A DNA stretch of 64,000 bases from NCBI RefSeq assembly GCF_030817835.1, contig NZ_JAUSZR010000001.1, positions 2,232,001 to 2,296,000 of the forward strand, in the 5' to 3' direction. The notes beneath the pieces were generated by a model. It was not told where the DNA came from and searched no databases. It saw only the letters and a list, made by a program, of their open reading frames with translations. The stretch is from Pseudarthrobacter sp. W1I19. GTDB taxonomy: Bacteria > Actinomycetota > Actinomycetes > Actinomycetales > Micrococcaceae. This document shows, piece by piece, positions 46,820 to 55,128 of the stretch (position 1 is the first letter of the stretch; each line of letters starts with the position of its first letter). The translations under genes were made by a program, and so were the position numbers.

Positions 46820-49678
46820 CTAGTGCCCGGCGTCGTACCAGCTGGGCCCAACACCGATCTGGACCTCCAGCGGAACGCTCAGGTCCGCGGCTGCGGCCAT
46901 CTGATCGGTGACCAGCTTCTCCACTGCTTCCCGCTCCCCTGCGGCCACTTCCAGGACCAGTTCGTCGTGGACCTGCAGCAGCATCCGGGACTTCAGTCCC
47001 TGGGACTGAAGCTCCCCATGCACGCCGAGCATGGCCCGTTTGATGATGTCCGCGGCCGAGCCCTGGATGGGGCTGTTCAGCGCGATCCTTTCGGCGTTTT
47101 CCCGGAGCTGCCGGTCAGTGCTGGTGAGATCGGGCAGGTACCGCCGGCGTCCCTCGATGGTCGCCGTGTAACCGTCCACGCGGGCCTGGTCCACCACGCC
47201 CCGCAGGTAGTCGCGGACCGCGCCGAACCGGTCGAAGTAGTCCTTCATCAGGGTGCGGGCCTCGTCCACGGAAATCTCCAGCTGCTTGGACAGGCCGAAC
47301 GAGGTCAGCCCGTAGGCCAGGCCGTAGGACATGGCCTTCACCTTGGAGCGCATGGCGCTGGTGACTTCCTCGGTGGGCACGTGGAAGATGTTCGAGCCCA
47401 CGAAGCGGTGCAGGTCCTCACCGTCCTTGTACGCCTGGATCAGGCCCGCATCCCCGGAGAGATGGGCCATGATGCGCATTTCGATCTGGGAGTAATCCGC
47501 GGAGAGCAGGCACTCGTAGCCGTCGCTGACCACAAAAATCCCGCGGACGCGCCGGCCTTCCTCACTGCGGATGGGGATGTTCTGGAGGTTCGGGTTGTTG
47601 GACGAGATCCGCCCCGTTGCCGCCACGTTCTGGGCGTACGTGGTATGGATCCGGGCGTCCTCGGCCACCGACTTCTTCAACGACTCCAGCATCTGCCGCA
47701 GCTTGGCAGCCTCACGGTGGGCCATGAGCTGGACCAGGAACTCGTGGCCGGTTTTCTCCAGGAGATTCTTCAGGGAGGCGGCATCGGTGGTGTAGCCGGA
47801 CTTGATCTTTTTGGTCTTGGGCAGCTGGAGTTCCTCGAACAGCACTGTCTGCAGTTGCTTGGGCGACCCGAGGTTCACCTCGTGGCCGATCGCGGCGAAC
47901 GCCTGTTCCTGGGCGTTGTCGATGACCCTTGCAAGGTCTGCAATCTGCTCGTCCATCCGGGCCATATCGATCCCGATGCCCGCCAGCTCCATGTCGGCCA
48001 GCACACGGCTGACCGGGAGTTCGAGCGTGGAGAGCAGTTCCTCGGCCCGGCGCTCCTTCAGTTCCGCTTCAAAGAACCTGCTCAGTTCAAGGACGACGGC
48101 GGCGGCCTGCACCAGCGCGCCGGCGGCGGCTTCGTCGTCGCCGTCGAAGGACAACTCCAGCTGGCCCGCCTTAGCGGTGGCAGCCGGGATGCCGACGTTG
48201 AGGTGGTGCTGGGCGAGTTCGGCGAGCTCGTAGGTGCGCCGGTCCGGCTCGATGAGGTAACCGGAAATGGAGGTGTCGTCCACTACCCCGTCCAGCTCCA
48301 GCCCCCGGGAAGTCAGGGCTTTCAGCGCGGCCTTGAACCCGTGCATCACCTTGGGCGACTCGGGGTCACGCAGCCAGCCGGCAAGGACGTTTTCGGCATC
48401 TGCCTCCTGGGCGGCGAGGTCGATGTACGCGGCGGCGCCGTCGCGGACGATGGCCAGCCCGGCAGCGTCCTCGCCGATCCTTCCGGGAACCAGGTCCACG
48501 GCGAGGGCGGACCGCTGGCCGGCGCCCGCCGCCAGGAAAGCGTTCAGTTCCGCAGCGCCCGACGGCGTGATGAAGTCAGGCGTTTCGATGCTGGCGCGCT
48601 CGGGGGCGGGGGTGTCGTCGTCGCCATAGAGGGCGAAGAGGCGGCCGCGGATGGCTTTGAACTCGAGTTGGTCGAACAGATCCTCAAGGGCTGCCTGGTC
48701 GGGTCGGGGCTGGTACAGGTCATCGAGGGTGACGGGCAGTTCCAGGTCTGCGTGGAGCCTGTTCAGGCGGCGGTTCCGCTTGACCGCTTCCACGTTCTCG
48801 CGCAGCGCGTCGCCCACCTTGCCGCCGATGGCGTCGAGGTTTTCCAGTACGCCCTCAAGGCCGCCGTAGAGGTTGATCCACTTGGCGGCCGTCTTGGGTC
48901 CCACGCCGGGCACGCCCGGAAGGTTGTCCGCCGTCTCCCCCACCAGCGCTGCGAGGTCGGAGTAGCGGGCCGGGCTGACGAAGTATTTTGCCTCAATGGC
49001 GGCGGCGTCCATTTTGGGGATGTCGCTGACGCCCTTCTTCGGGTAAAGGACAAACACGTTGTCCGTGATCAGCTGGAACGCGTCGCGGTCGCCGGTGACC
49101 AGCAGGACTTCGAAGCCGGCCTGATCGCCCATGGCGGCAAGGGTGGCCAGGATGTCGTCCGCCTCGTAGCCGGGCATCTTGATCGTCTTGATGCCCCAGG
49201 CCTCCATGACCTGGCCGATGAGGTCGATCTGGTTGTTCATCTCGCGGGGCGTCTCGTTGCGGCCGCCCTTGTAGTCGCTGTAGTCGGCCTTGCGGTGGGT
49301 GGTCTCATCCGAGACGTCGAAGGCAACGGCGATGTGTGTGGGCTGCTGTTCCTTGATCAGGTTGATCAGCATGGACGTGAAGCCGTGGATGGCGTTGGTG
49401 TGCTGCCCGTTGGCAGTGGAAAACTTGTCGGCAGGCAGGGCGAAAAAGGCGCGGAAAGCCATGGAGTGGCCGTCCAGCACCAGCAGCCGCGGCTGGCCCG
49501 TCATGGGGACAACGGGGGCGGCAGTTGCTGACACCGATCCGCCGGCCTCCGCCGGGCCCTTCTCCTGAACTGCATCGTCCTCTATTGCAATGTCCTGAAG
49601 GGCGGTTGAGCCCTGCGGGGCGTTGTGGTCCTGGAGGACGTCGGACGGGAAGGGGGCCGGTTTGGTTGTTTCACTCAC
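46820..49678 (-). CDS. polA: DNA polymerase I
   Basis: A repair and Okazaki-processing polymerase. From the GTG at 49678 it has 952 residues: a ~60-residue Asp/Glu/Ala-rich N-terminal extension, the 5' nuclease domain (LLVLDGHSMAFRAFFAL, GDRDAFQLI), a degenerate proofreading domain (ALAVDLVPGRI, lacking the Asp-x-Glu pair) and the family A polymerase with motifs SADYSQIEMRIMAH, KAMSYGLAYGLTSFG and QVHDELVLE. Loss of 3'-5' exonuclease residues is usual in actinobacterial PolA. TAGGCT seven bases upstream supports this start and a leaderless message. Confidence 0.95.
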   Translation of the reverse strand: MSETTKPAPFPSDVLQDHNAPQGSTALQDIAIEDDAVQEKGPAEAGGSVSATAAPVVPMTGQPRLLVLDGHSMAFRAFFALPADKFSTANGQHTNAIHGFTSMLINLIKEQQPTHIAVAFDVSDETTHRKADYSDYKGGRNETPREMNNQIDLIGQVMEAWGIKTIKMPGYEADDILATLAAMGDQAGFEVLLVTGDRDAFQLITDNVFVLYPKKGVSDIPKMDAAAIEAKYFVSPARYSDLAALVGETADNLPGVPGVGPKTAAKWINLYGGLEGVLENLDAIGGKVGDALRENVEAVKRNRRLNRLHADLELPVTLDDLYQPRPDQAALEDLFDQLEFKAIRGRLFALYGDDDTPAPERASIETPDFITPSGAAELNAFLAAGAGQRSALAVDLVPGRIGEDAAGLAIVRDGAAAYIDLAAQEADAENVLAGWLRDPESPKVMHGFKAALKALTSRGLELDGVVDDTSISGYLIEPDRRTYELAELAQHHLNVGIPAATAKAGQLELSFDGDDEAAAGALVQAAAVVLELSRFFEAELKERRAEELLSTLELPVSRVLADMELAGIGIDMARMDEQIADLARVIDNAQEQAFAAIGHEVNLGSPKQLQTVLFEELQLPKTKKIKSGYTTDAASLKNLLEKTGHEFLVQLMAHREAAKLRQMLESLKKSVAEDARIHTTYAQNVAATGRISSNNPNLQNIPIRSEEGRRVRGIFVVSDGYECLLSADYSQIEMRIMAHLSGDAGLIQAYKDGEDLHRFVGSNIFHVPTEEVTSAMRSKVKAMSYGLAYGLTSFGLSKQLEISVDEARTLMKDYFDRFGAVRDYLRGVVDQARVDGYTATIEGRRRYLPDLTSTDRQLRENAERIALNSPIQGSAADIIKRAMLGVHGELQSQGLKSRMLLQVHDELVLEVAAGEREAVEKLVTDQMAAAADLSVPLEVQIGVGPSWYDAGH

Positions 49679-49685
49679 AGGTGCC

Positions 49686-49691
49686 AGCCTA
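49686..49691 (-). promoter_or_regulatory. -10 element of polA, leaderless spacing
   Basis: The minus strand reads TAGGCT, ending seven bases before the GTG at 49678. It sits inside the 19-bp gap between the divergent start codons of polA and the thioesterase gene. Confidence 0.55.
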
Positions 49692-49697
49692 GTTGCC

Positions 49698-50174
49698 ATG
49701 ATGGACAATTTCACGCCCGGCCCCTACGCGGGGGAGCTTACTGCCGCTGGAGTCCCGGAGCACCTGCACCGCTGGCTTGGCCAATTCGGGATTGGCGCAC
49801 TGGTGGTGAAAATGGGCATCCATTTCCTGGAGATGAGCCCTGAGCGGACGGTGGCCACCATGCCGGTGGAGGGCAACACCCAGGTGGCCGGAATGCTTCA
49901 CGGCGGCGCGCACGTGGTGCTGGCGGAAACGCTCGGATCATTTTCGGCAGGCATGCACGCAGGGCCCGGCCGCCATGCCGTTGGCATTGAGGTCAGTGCC
50001 ACCCACCATCGTTCCATCTCCGGCGGGACGGTAACAGGTACCTGTACGGCCATCCACTTGGGCCGAACGCTTGCTACGCACGAGATCGTTATGACGGATG
50101 AGCAGGGCCGGCGGCTGTCCACGGCCCGCATCACCAACATGATCCGGGACAACGCCGCCCCCGCGCAGGATTAG
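49698..50174 (+). CDS. Hotdog-fold thioesterase (PaaI/YdiI-like)
   Basis: A small acyl-CoA thioesterase of 158 residues. The conserved hotdog segment is VAGMLHGGAHVVLAETLGSF, with HGG and the catalytic Glu of the PaaI/YdiI group, followed by VGIEVSATHHRSI and VTGTCTAIHLGRT. The substrate could be hydroxybenzoyl-CoA, phenylacetyl-CoA or a menaquinone precursor. The start is the ATG at 49698 or the next ATG at 49701. It begins 19 bases from the divergent polA start. Confidence 0.88.
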   Translation: MMDNFTPGPYAGELTAAGVPEHLHRWLGQFGIGALVVKMGIHFLEMSPERTVATMPVEGNTQVAGMLHGGAHVVLAETLGSFSAGMHAGPGRHAVGIEVSATHHRSISGGTVTGTCTAIHLGRTLATHEIVMTDEQGRRLSTARITNMIRDNAAPAQD

Positions 50175-50202
50175 GCCGGGCGCCAGGAGGTGGTGGTGCG
50201 CC

Positions 50203-50766
50203 TTAGGGGCCGTCTGCCTTGCCGTTGCCGTTCAGCAGGTACCGCAACTCAATGATGCCGCTCCCCATGGCGCGGGATGCAGTCAACTCAAGCGGCGGCG
50301 TCGGGCCTGACAGTGGCAAGAGGCGCTTGCCGTTACCCAGGACCACCGGGATCACCGAGAGGATGAGTTCATCCAGCAGGCCGGCCTCGGCAAACTGGGC
50401 AGCGAGGTCTCCGCCGCCCACCAACCAGATGTTCCGGCTTCCGGCGTCCGCCGTGAAGTCCGCCATAAACTCGCTGACGTCCCCGCGCACGAACGTGATG
50501 TCCGCGCCCGCAGGTGCTGTGTGCTCATGCCGGGTGAAGACGTAGCAGGGTGTGCCCGGGTACGGCCAGTTGCCCGGCTCGTGCTTCATGAGCCAGGCGT
50601 AGGTGCCGCCGCCCATCACAATGCAGCCCACGCCTGCCATAAAGGCTTCGTAGCTTTCCATGCCGCCTTCGAAGCCGTCGAACTGCAGGAGCCAGCCAAG
50701 GTCGTCGGTGGGGGTGGCAATGAATCCGTCGAGGGATGCGGCTACGAAATACTGGATCCGTGACAT
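50203..50766 (-). CDS. Dihydrofolate-reductase-like protein (RibD C-terminal family)
   Basis: An NADPH-dependent reductase fold of 187 residues, related to the YyaP/RibD_C group and not to the housekeeping FolA. YFVAASLDGFIATPTDDLGW, IVMGGGTYAWLMKH, IWLVGGGDLAAQFAEAGLLD and LSVIPVVLGNGKRLLPL are the family blocks. TAGTCT lies six bases before the ATG, so the message is probably leaderless. The physiological substrate is unknown. It is convergent with the thioesterase gene. Confidence 0.88.
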   Translation of the reverse strand: MSRIQYFVAASLDGFIATPTDDLGWLLQFDGFEGGMESYEAFMAGVGCIVMGGGTYAWLMKHEPGNWPYPGTPCYVFTRHEHTAPAGADITFVRGDVSEFMADFTADAGSRNIWLVGGGDLAAQFAEAGLLDELILSVIPVVLGNGKRLLPLSGPTPPLELTASRAMGSGIIELRYLLNGNGKADGP

Positions 50767-50772
50767 GCCACA

Positions 50773-50778
50773 AGACTA
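50773..50778 (-). promoter_or_regulatory. -10 element of the DHFR-like gene, leaderless spacing
   Basis: The minus strand reads TAGTCT, ending six bases before the ATG at 50766. Confidence 0.5.
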
Positions 50779-50856
50779 GCGACCGGCCCCGCACTGGCCA
50801 ATGGCTGGTGCGCCTGCAAAGCGGCGGAACCGGCTGGCGTGCGGTTCCCCCAGGGG

Positions 50857-51078
50857 CTAGCGGGAGAAGTAGGGAATGATCAGGTAGAGCCCGACGAGCA
50901 CTGCCAGCCCGCACAGGCCGAAGCACACATAGGCAAGGGACCTTTTGAGGCCCGGCGAGGCCTGCTGGGCGTCACCGGCAATGGCGGTGAGCCGAACGCC
51001 GAGGGAGTAGAGGACCACCACAGTTACTGCGGCAACCAGGGTGGCACCGGCCACGGTCAGCAGTTCCAACCACTTCAT
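50857..51078 (-). CDS. Small two-helix membrane protein coupled to the phosphate transporter
   Basis: I do not recognise a family for this 73-residue protein. It has two hydrophobic segments (~7-30 and ~49-68) joined by a polar loop with GDAQQASPGLKRS. Its ATG overlaps the stop codon of the upstream PiT gene (ATGA), which is strong evidence of translational coupling. It may be an accessory subunit or membrane partner of the transporter, but no data in the sequence prove this. Confidence 0.7.
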   Translation of the reverse strand: MKWLELLTVAGATLVAAVTVVVLYSLGVRLTAIAGDAQQASPGLKRSLAYVCFGLCGLAVLVGLYLIIPYFSR

Positions 51079-52382
51079 CGCTGGGCATCCTTCGTTGTGG
51101 TGGCTTCGGCCTCTGCCTCAGCCGGAGGTTCTGTGGTGGCCGCGGCTTCCGCCTCGGCTTTCGACTTGGCTTTCGCTTTGGCCTTCGCCTTGGCATCTGC
51201 GCGGGCGCGGGCCATAGCCTTCTTCTTGGCGAAGCGGACGGCCTGGCCGGCTTCCTCAACTTCGACAGCGTTGTGGTGGCCCACGGCGGACTTTCGCGAG
51301 TAGAAGAACATAAAGAGCACCGCTGCCGTGCCGGCGATGGCGGCAATCAGTACGCCCACCACCCCGGTCTTGACGAGCAGCGCTGTGAGCGCGCCGACGA
51401 TCCCGGCAGCGGGAAGGGTAAAGAGCCAGCCGAGGGCGATCTTGCCCACCATGTTCCAGCGGACCGTGGTTCCCCTGCGGCCCATGCCGGAGCCGATCAC
51501 GGAGCCGGACGCAACCTGGGTGGTGGAAAGGGCAAAACCCAGGTGCGAGGACGCGAGGATGGCGGAAGCGGTGCTGGTTTCTGCGGCGAAGCCCTGCGCG
51601 GGCTTGACCTCAGTGAGGCCCGAACCCATGGTCCGGATGATGCGCCAACCGCCGGCGTAGGTGCCGATGGCGATGGCAAGGGCGCAGGCTGCGATCACCC
51701 AGAGCTGGGGGCCGGAGCCGGGGGTCTGGGTGCCGGCGGCAATAAGCACCAGCGTGATGATACCCATCGTCTTCTGGGCATCGTTCGTGCCGTGGGCCAG
51801 GGCCACCAGGCTGGAGGTGAAGATTTGTCCCGTGCGGAAGCCGCCGCGCTTCTGCGTCAGCTTGGTCCCCGTTTCGGGGTCCTGGCGGGCCGTCAGTGCG
51901 TAAGCCAGGCGGGTGCAGACGTAGGCAACAGCTCCTGCGATGACCGGAGCGAAGATTGCCGGCAGGATCACCTTCTGCAGCAGGGTCTCAAGATTGATGG
52001 AGTTGAACCCGATGCCGGCGATGGCCGCGCCGATCAGGCCGCCGAACAGCGCATGGGATGAACTCGACGGCAGGCCCTTCAGCCAGGTGATCATGTTCCA
52101 CAGGATGGCCCCCATCAGGCCCGCGAAGATGATATCCGGCGTGATCTGCACACCATCGGAGCCTTCACGGATGATCCCGCCGGAGACCGTTTTCGCCACC
52201 TCCGTGGAAAGGAAGGCTCCCACCAGGTTCAGGATTGCTGCGAGGGTCACGGCTGTCTTCGGCTTGATCGCACCGGTTGCAATGGGCGTGGCCATGGCAT
52301 TCGCGGTGTCGTGGAAACCGTTCGTGAAGTCGAAAAATAGTGCCAGTGCGATGACCAGCGCCACCATAAAGGTGATATCCAC
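51075..52382 (-). CDS. pit: PiT-family inorganic phosphate transporter
   Basis: A low-affinity phosphate (metal-phosphate):proton symporter of 435 residues. The duplicated family signature is present: FFDFTNGFHDTANAMATPIA near the N-terminus and SLVALAHGTNDAQKTMGII in the second half, plus GLPSSSSHALFGGLIG. About ten hydrophobic segments end at ~residue 355. The C-terminal ~60 residues are an unusual charged tail (DAKAKAKAKAKSKAEAEAAA and following PPAEAEAEATTT). It starts at a GTG and is followed by an overlapping small membrane protein gene. Confidence 0.93.
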   Translation of the reverse strand: MDITFMVALVIALALFFDFTNGFHDTANAMATPIATGAIKPKTAVTLAAILNLVGAFLSTEVAKTVSGGIIREGSDGVQITPDIIFAGLMGAILWNMITWLKGLPSSSSHALFGGLIGAAIAGIGFNSINLETLLQKVILPAIFAPVIAGAVAYVCTRLAYALTARQDPETGTKLTQKRGGFRTGQIFTSSLVALAHGTNDAQKTMGIITLVLIAAGTQTPGSGPQLWVIAACALAIAIGTYAGGWRIIRTMGSGLTEVKPAQGFAAETSTASAILASSHLGFALSTTQVASGSVIGSGMGRRGTTVRWNMVGKIALGWLFTLPAAGIVGALTALLVKTGVVGVLIAAIAGTAAVLFMFFYSRKSAVGHHNAVEVEEAGQAVRFAKKKAMARARADAKAKAKAKAKSKAEAEAAATTEPPAEAEAEATTTKDAQR

Positions 52383-52441
52383 CTGTTGCCCAATCTGCAG
52401 AGTCGACGTTCAGCAGTTTCTTTCCCCCGGCTGCCTTGCAC

Positions 52442-52470
52442 AGCATAATTCACCAGCTGTTCGCTTGGAA
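52442..52470 (-). promoter_or_regulatory. Candidate promoter of the PiT gene
   Basis: On the minus strand TTCCAA (52465-52470) and TATGCT (52442-52447) are spaced by 17 bases, giving a leader of about 50 bases before the GTG at 52382. Confidence 0.4.
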
Positions 52471-52534
52471 TGACCTGCGGCGTTAAGTCAGCCGGCGTGA
52501 AACCTTATCGATCGTACGCGTCCGGGGCAGGAGG

Positions 52535-53044
52535 TCAAAACAAAGGCCGACCGAGGAAGGAACGCAGCGCATCCAGTTCCGACGGCGAAATCCCGCGCCG
52601 GGGATCCGGTGAAACAGCCAGCAGCCTGTGACCCAAAATCCGGACCCAGGCCTGGGCTTCGGCCTCATAGGCGAGCTGGTCGTCCACCCAGGCGACGGCG
52701 TCGGGCGAGGTTCGTTCCACATCGTCCTGGATGGCGTCGAGCTTCCACCAGCCGGGACCGCTTCCGGCCCCTTCGGCGGTCAGGTGCGGCCAACGGGCGC
52801 CGTTCAGGCCAATCGCCGGACAGAGGTATTGGGGGGCGAGCTCCTCCCAGCTGGTCAGCCAGACGCACCGCAGTTCCGCCGTGGCAGCCAGGCTGTTCAG
52901 TCCCGCCACTAGTTCGGGCGCGAACGCCACCGGCAGGAGGCCGGCATCTGCATGCCGCCATGCCGTTCCCCACCCGTTGCTCCCTGCCGCACCAAACGGA
53001 CAGAGGACGCCGTCCACGTCGAGATACAGCGTGCGTAGGGCCAT
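52535..53044 (-). CDS. HAD-superfamily protein (HAD-like hydrolase)
   Basis: A 169-residue protein with the catalytic HAD motif I LYLDVDGVLCPFG, motif II WLTSWEE and motif IV VAWVDDQLAYEAEAQAW. It is short and has no obvious cap domain. Similar proteins occur in actinobacteria, some annotated as HAD domains associated with RNA repair, but the substrate is unknown. It lies 17 bases after the upstream unknown gene, with a CGAGGAACC ribosome-binding site, so the two form an operon. Confidence 0.78.
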   Translation of the reverse strand: MALRTLYLDVDGVLCPFGAAGSNGWGTAWRHADAGLLPVAFAPELVAGLNSLAATAELRCVWLTSWEELAPQYLCPAIGLNGARWPHLTAEGAGSGPGWWKLDAIQDDVERTSPDAVAWVDDQLAYEAEAQAWVRILGHRLLAVSPDPRRGISPSELDALRSFLGRPLF

Positions 53045-53061
53045 GGTTCCTCGCCGGGATC

Positions 53062-53748
53062 TTAGCGGTGCTGCGGGTCCCAGGGCCGCACGGCGGGCTC
53101 GATCATGGGCGAGATCTTGTCCTCCAGGGCTGCCAGGGCGACATCCGGCAACACAATGAGCCCGTCCAGTTCACGGCGCGCCCGCTTGTAGGCCGCCTGC
53201 CGTTCGGCCGGGGTTGCGGCATGGTCCTCTGCGATCTTGAGCAGCTGCCGGGCGGTGGCCAGCCGCTCACGTTCCGGCCCCGTGAACTTGCTGTCTTTGA
53301 GGCGTCTGGCCTCCCGCTCAGCGACGTCCAGGGCCACACTGAAATCGTCAACGGCTTTCCGGTACGCCTCAACCCGGGAAGGAGCAGTCATGTCCGCCGC
53401 TGAAGGGGGCCTGAGGCCGTCGGCTTCCCGTTTGGCGCGCAGAAACGCGACGGTGAGCGGCTCACGGACATCAGTCATCAGTGGAAAGTCAATGAGCTTG
53501 CCCACATCGAGCTCGTACTCCAGCCAGCGTTTGTTGGTGGCACCGTGGGCGGCCATCAGCGATTCGACGTCAGCCACGGAGGCTTTCTCCGCCGCATGCA
53601 CCTGGTTCCGGAGCTTATAAAGCTCCACTTTCCGCTGGTGCCGCCGGTCGCCGGCCTTGCGCCACGAATTTGCCCAGTGGCCGGCGAGGGCGCTCATGGG
53701 AAAAACAAGCCACCATTTGTCCGAGAGGAAATCGAAGAGGGACTCCAC
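53062..53748 (-). CDS. Protein of unknown function with N-terminal membrane segment
   Basis: Not recognised. From the GTG at 53748 it has 228 residues. A hydrophobic stretch at ~10-22 (WWLVFPMSALAGHW) may be one membrane span or a signal-like anchor. The rest is strongly charged and mostly helical, with likely coiled coils (HQRKVELYKLRNQVHAAEK, EAYRKAVDDFSVALDVAERE). It ends in EPAVRPWDPQHR. It is 17 bases upstream of the HAD gene; a joint role is likely but undefined. An alternative longer start would add 46 Arg/Gly-rich residues. Confidence 0.6.
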   Translation of the reverse strand: MESLFDFLSDKWWLVFPMSALAGHWANSWRKAGDRRHQRKVELYKLRNQVHAAEKASVADVESLMAAHGATNKRWLEYELDVGKLIDFPLMTDVREPLTVAFLRAKREADGLRPPSAADMTAPSRVEAYRKAVDDFSVALDVAEREARRLKDSKFTGPERERLATARQLLKIAEDHAATPAERQAAYKRARRELDGLIVLPDVALAALEDKISPMIEPAVRPWDPQHR

Positions 53749-53816
53749 GCGTCCATCGTCGCACTGCGTGGCGTCCCTCCTCAAGGAAACAGGGCCGGGC
53801 CTGCCCGGCCGCCGGG

Positions 53817-54248
53817 TTACGAGGCCCCGGCTGCCTGCTGGTTGTTGACGTTCACAAGCCAGGACACCCCGTACTTGTCGGTGCACATGCCGAAGATGTC
53901 ACCCCAGGGTGCCTGCTCCATGGGGACTGTCACGGTGCCGCCCCCGCCGCTGAGCTTGTCGTAGTAACCTCGCAGTTCTCCCTCATCTTCACCGCTGAGG
54001 GAAATGGAGATGGACGAGCCCGGACTGAACTCCATGCTGTTCGGGGTGTCGGCACCCATCAGTACCAGGCCCTGCGTGGTGGTCAGCATCCCGTGCATGA
54101 TTTTTTCGGCTTCAGCCGGGTCCTCGCTGGCTTGAAACTCACCAAACGTGCTGAGCGTCAGCTCGCCGCCGAAAACGGACTGGTAGAAGTTCATGGCCTC
54201 CCGCGCGTTCTCGCGGAAGCTGAGGTAGGGGTTGAGTGTGGTGGGCAT
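53817..54248 (-). CDS. VOC-family protein (PhnB-like glyoxalase fold)
   Basis: A small beta-alpha-beta-beta-beta protein of 143 residues, similar to PhnB-type proteins often annotated as 3-demethylubiquinone-9 methyltransferase domains, a label without biochemical basis. NPYLSFRENAREAMNFYQSV at the N-terminus and PWGDIFGMCTDKYGVSWLVN at the C-terminus are typical. An AAGGAGATC ribosome-binding site precedes the ATG. The function is unknown, possibly metal-dependent binding or resistance. Confidence 0.85.
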   Translation of the reverse strand: MPTTLNPYLSFRENAREAMNFYQSVFGGELTLSTFGEFQASEDPAEAEKIMHGMLTTTQGLVLMGADTPNSMEFSPGSSISISLSGEDEGELRGYYDKLSGGGGTVTVPMEQAPWGDIFGMCTDKYGVSWLVNVNNQQAAGAS

Positions 54249-54325
54249 GGCTGGATCTCCTTGAGTTTGAACTGAAAGGAATGGAACCAGACAACATCCT
54301 GCCGCACCAGGCAGGCCTCTGGGTA

Positions 54326-54341
54326 GGGGCAGGACTGCCCC
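54326..54341 (-). terminator. Short hairpin downstream of kdpE
   Basis: GGGGCAG (54326-54332) and CTGCCCC (54335-54341) are complementary, 13 bases past the kdpE-like stop. The two-base gap means the outer six pairs form the practical stem. No U-tract follows. Confidence 0.35.
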
Positions 54342-54354
54342 CCTTTGGCCGAAT

Positions 54355-55128
54355 TCAGGGAACGAAGCGGTATCCGATTCCGGGTTCGGTCAGCAGGTGG
54401 CGGGGATTGCCGGGGTCGGCTTCAAGTTTCCTGCGCAGCTGCGCCATGTAGACCCGCAGATAGTTGGCTTCCTTCTGATAGGCAGGCCCCCAGGCGTGCG
54501 CCAGCAGTTGCTGCTGTGTGACGAGGCTTTTCGGATTCCGCACCAGGATTTCGAGGATGTTCCACTCAGTGGGCGTGAGCCGCACAGCGTTTCCGTCGCG
54601 AAGCACCTGCCGGTGAACGAGGTCCACTGAAAATCCGGACGATGCCACCACCGGGGCTGACTCCGGACCAGGTATCCGCCGCATGAGGGCCCGAAGCCGT
54701 GCCAGGAGCTCGTCCAGTCCGAACGGCTTGGTGATGTAATCATCGGCACCGGCGTCCAGCGCTCCCACCTTGTCCGATGAGCCGTGCCGCGCCGACAGGA
54801 CCAGCACCGGGACGGAACTCCAACGGCGAAGATTGCCAAGGACGTCTGCGCCGTCCATGTCCGGCAGTCCGAGGTCCAGGACTACAATATCGGGTACGTT
54901 GTGGCCTGCAGCGGCGAGGGCAGACGCTCCGTCCTCCGCGACAGCAACGTCATAGCCATGCGCCGCCAGCGTGATGCGCAGCGCCTTCAGCAAGTGGGGG
55001 TCGTCATCAACCACGAGGATTTTCGCACCCTGGTGCGGCGCGGCCTCCTGCTCCGTGGGCTCATGCCGTGCGGCCTTCTGGAGTCCGTCCTTCTGGTGTC
55101 CGGGTCCTGCCGGGGACGGTCCTGTCAC
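54355..55128 (-). CDS. kdpE: OmpR/KdpE-family response regulator
   Basis: A two-component DNA-binding regulator of 257 residues. The receiver domain (~37-150) has the acidic pocket VVDDDPH, the phosphorylatable Asp in IVVLDLGLPDMDG and the Lys in DDYITKPFG. The winged-helix domain (~165-257) ends in LLTEPGIGYRFVP, the KdpE-type C-terminus. The ~36-residue Pro/Gln-rich N-terminal extension is unusual. The start overlaps the kinase stop (GTGA). Targets are unknown here because no kdpFABC genes are in the window. Confidence 0.9.
   Translation of the reverse strand: MTGPSPAGPGHQKDGLQKAARHEPTEQEAAPHQGAKILVVDDDPHLLKALRITLAAHGYDVAVAEDGASALAAAGHNVPDIVVLDLGLPDMDGADVLGNLRRWSSVPVLVLSARHGSSDKVGALDAGADDYITKPFGLDELLARLRALMRRIPGPESAPVVASSGFSVDLVHRQVLRDGNAVRLTPTEWNILEILVRNPKSLVTQQQLLAHAWGPAYQKEANYLRVYMAQLRRKLEADPGNPRHLLTEPGIGYRFVP

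Noticed and set aside
46823..49531. A 902-codon plus-strand reading frame antisense to polA
   Set aside because: polA is unmistakable on the minus strand; the antisense frame is a codon-bias artefact of high-GC coding DNA.
52448..52470. A PHO-box-like pair (ATTCACC and GTTCGCT, 11 bases apart) upstream of the PiT gene
   Set aside because: Only 6/7 and 5/7 matches to GTTCACC and on the strand opposite to pit; too weak to claim phosphate control without a genome-wide matrix search.
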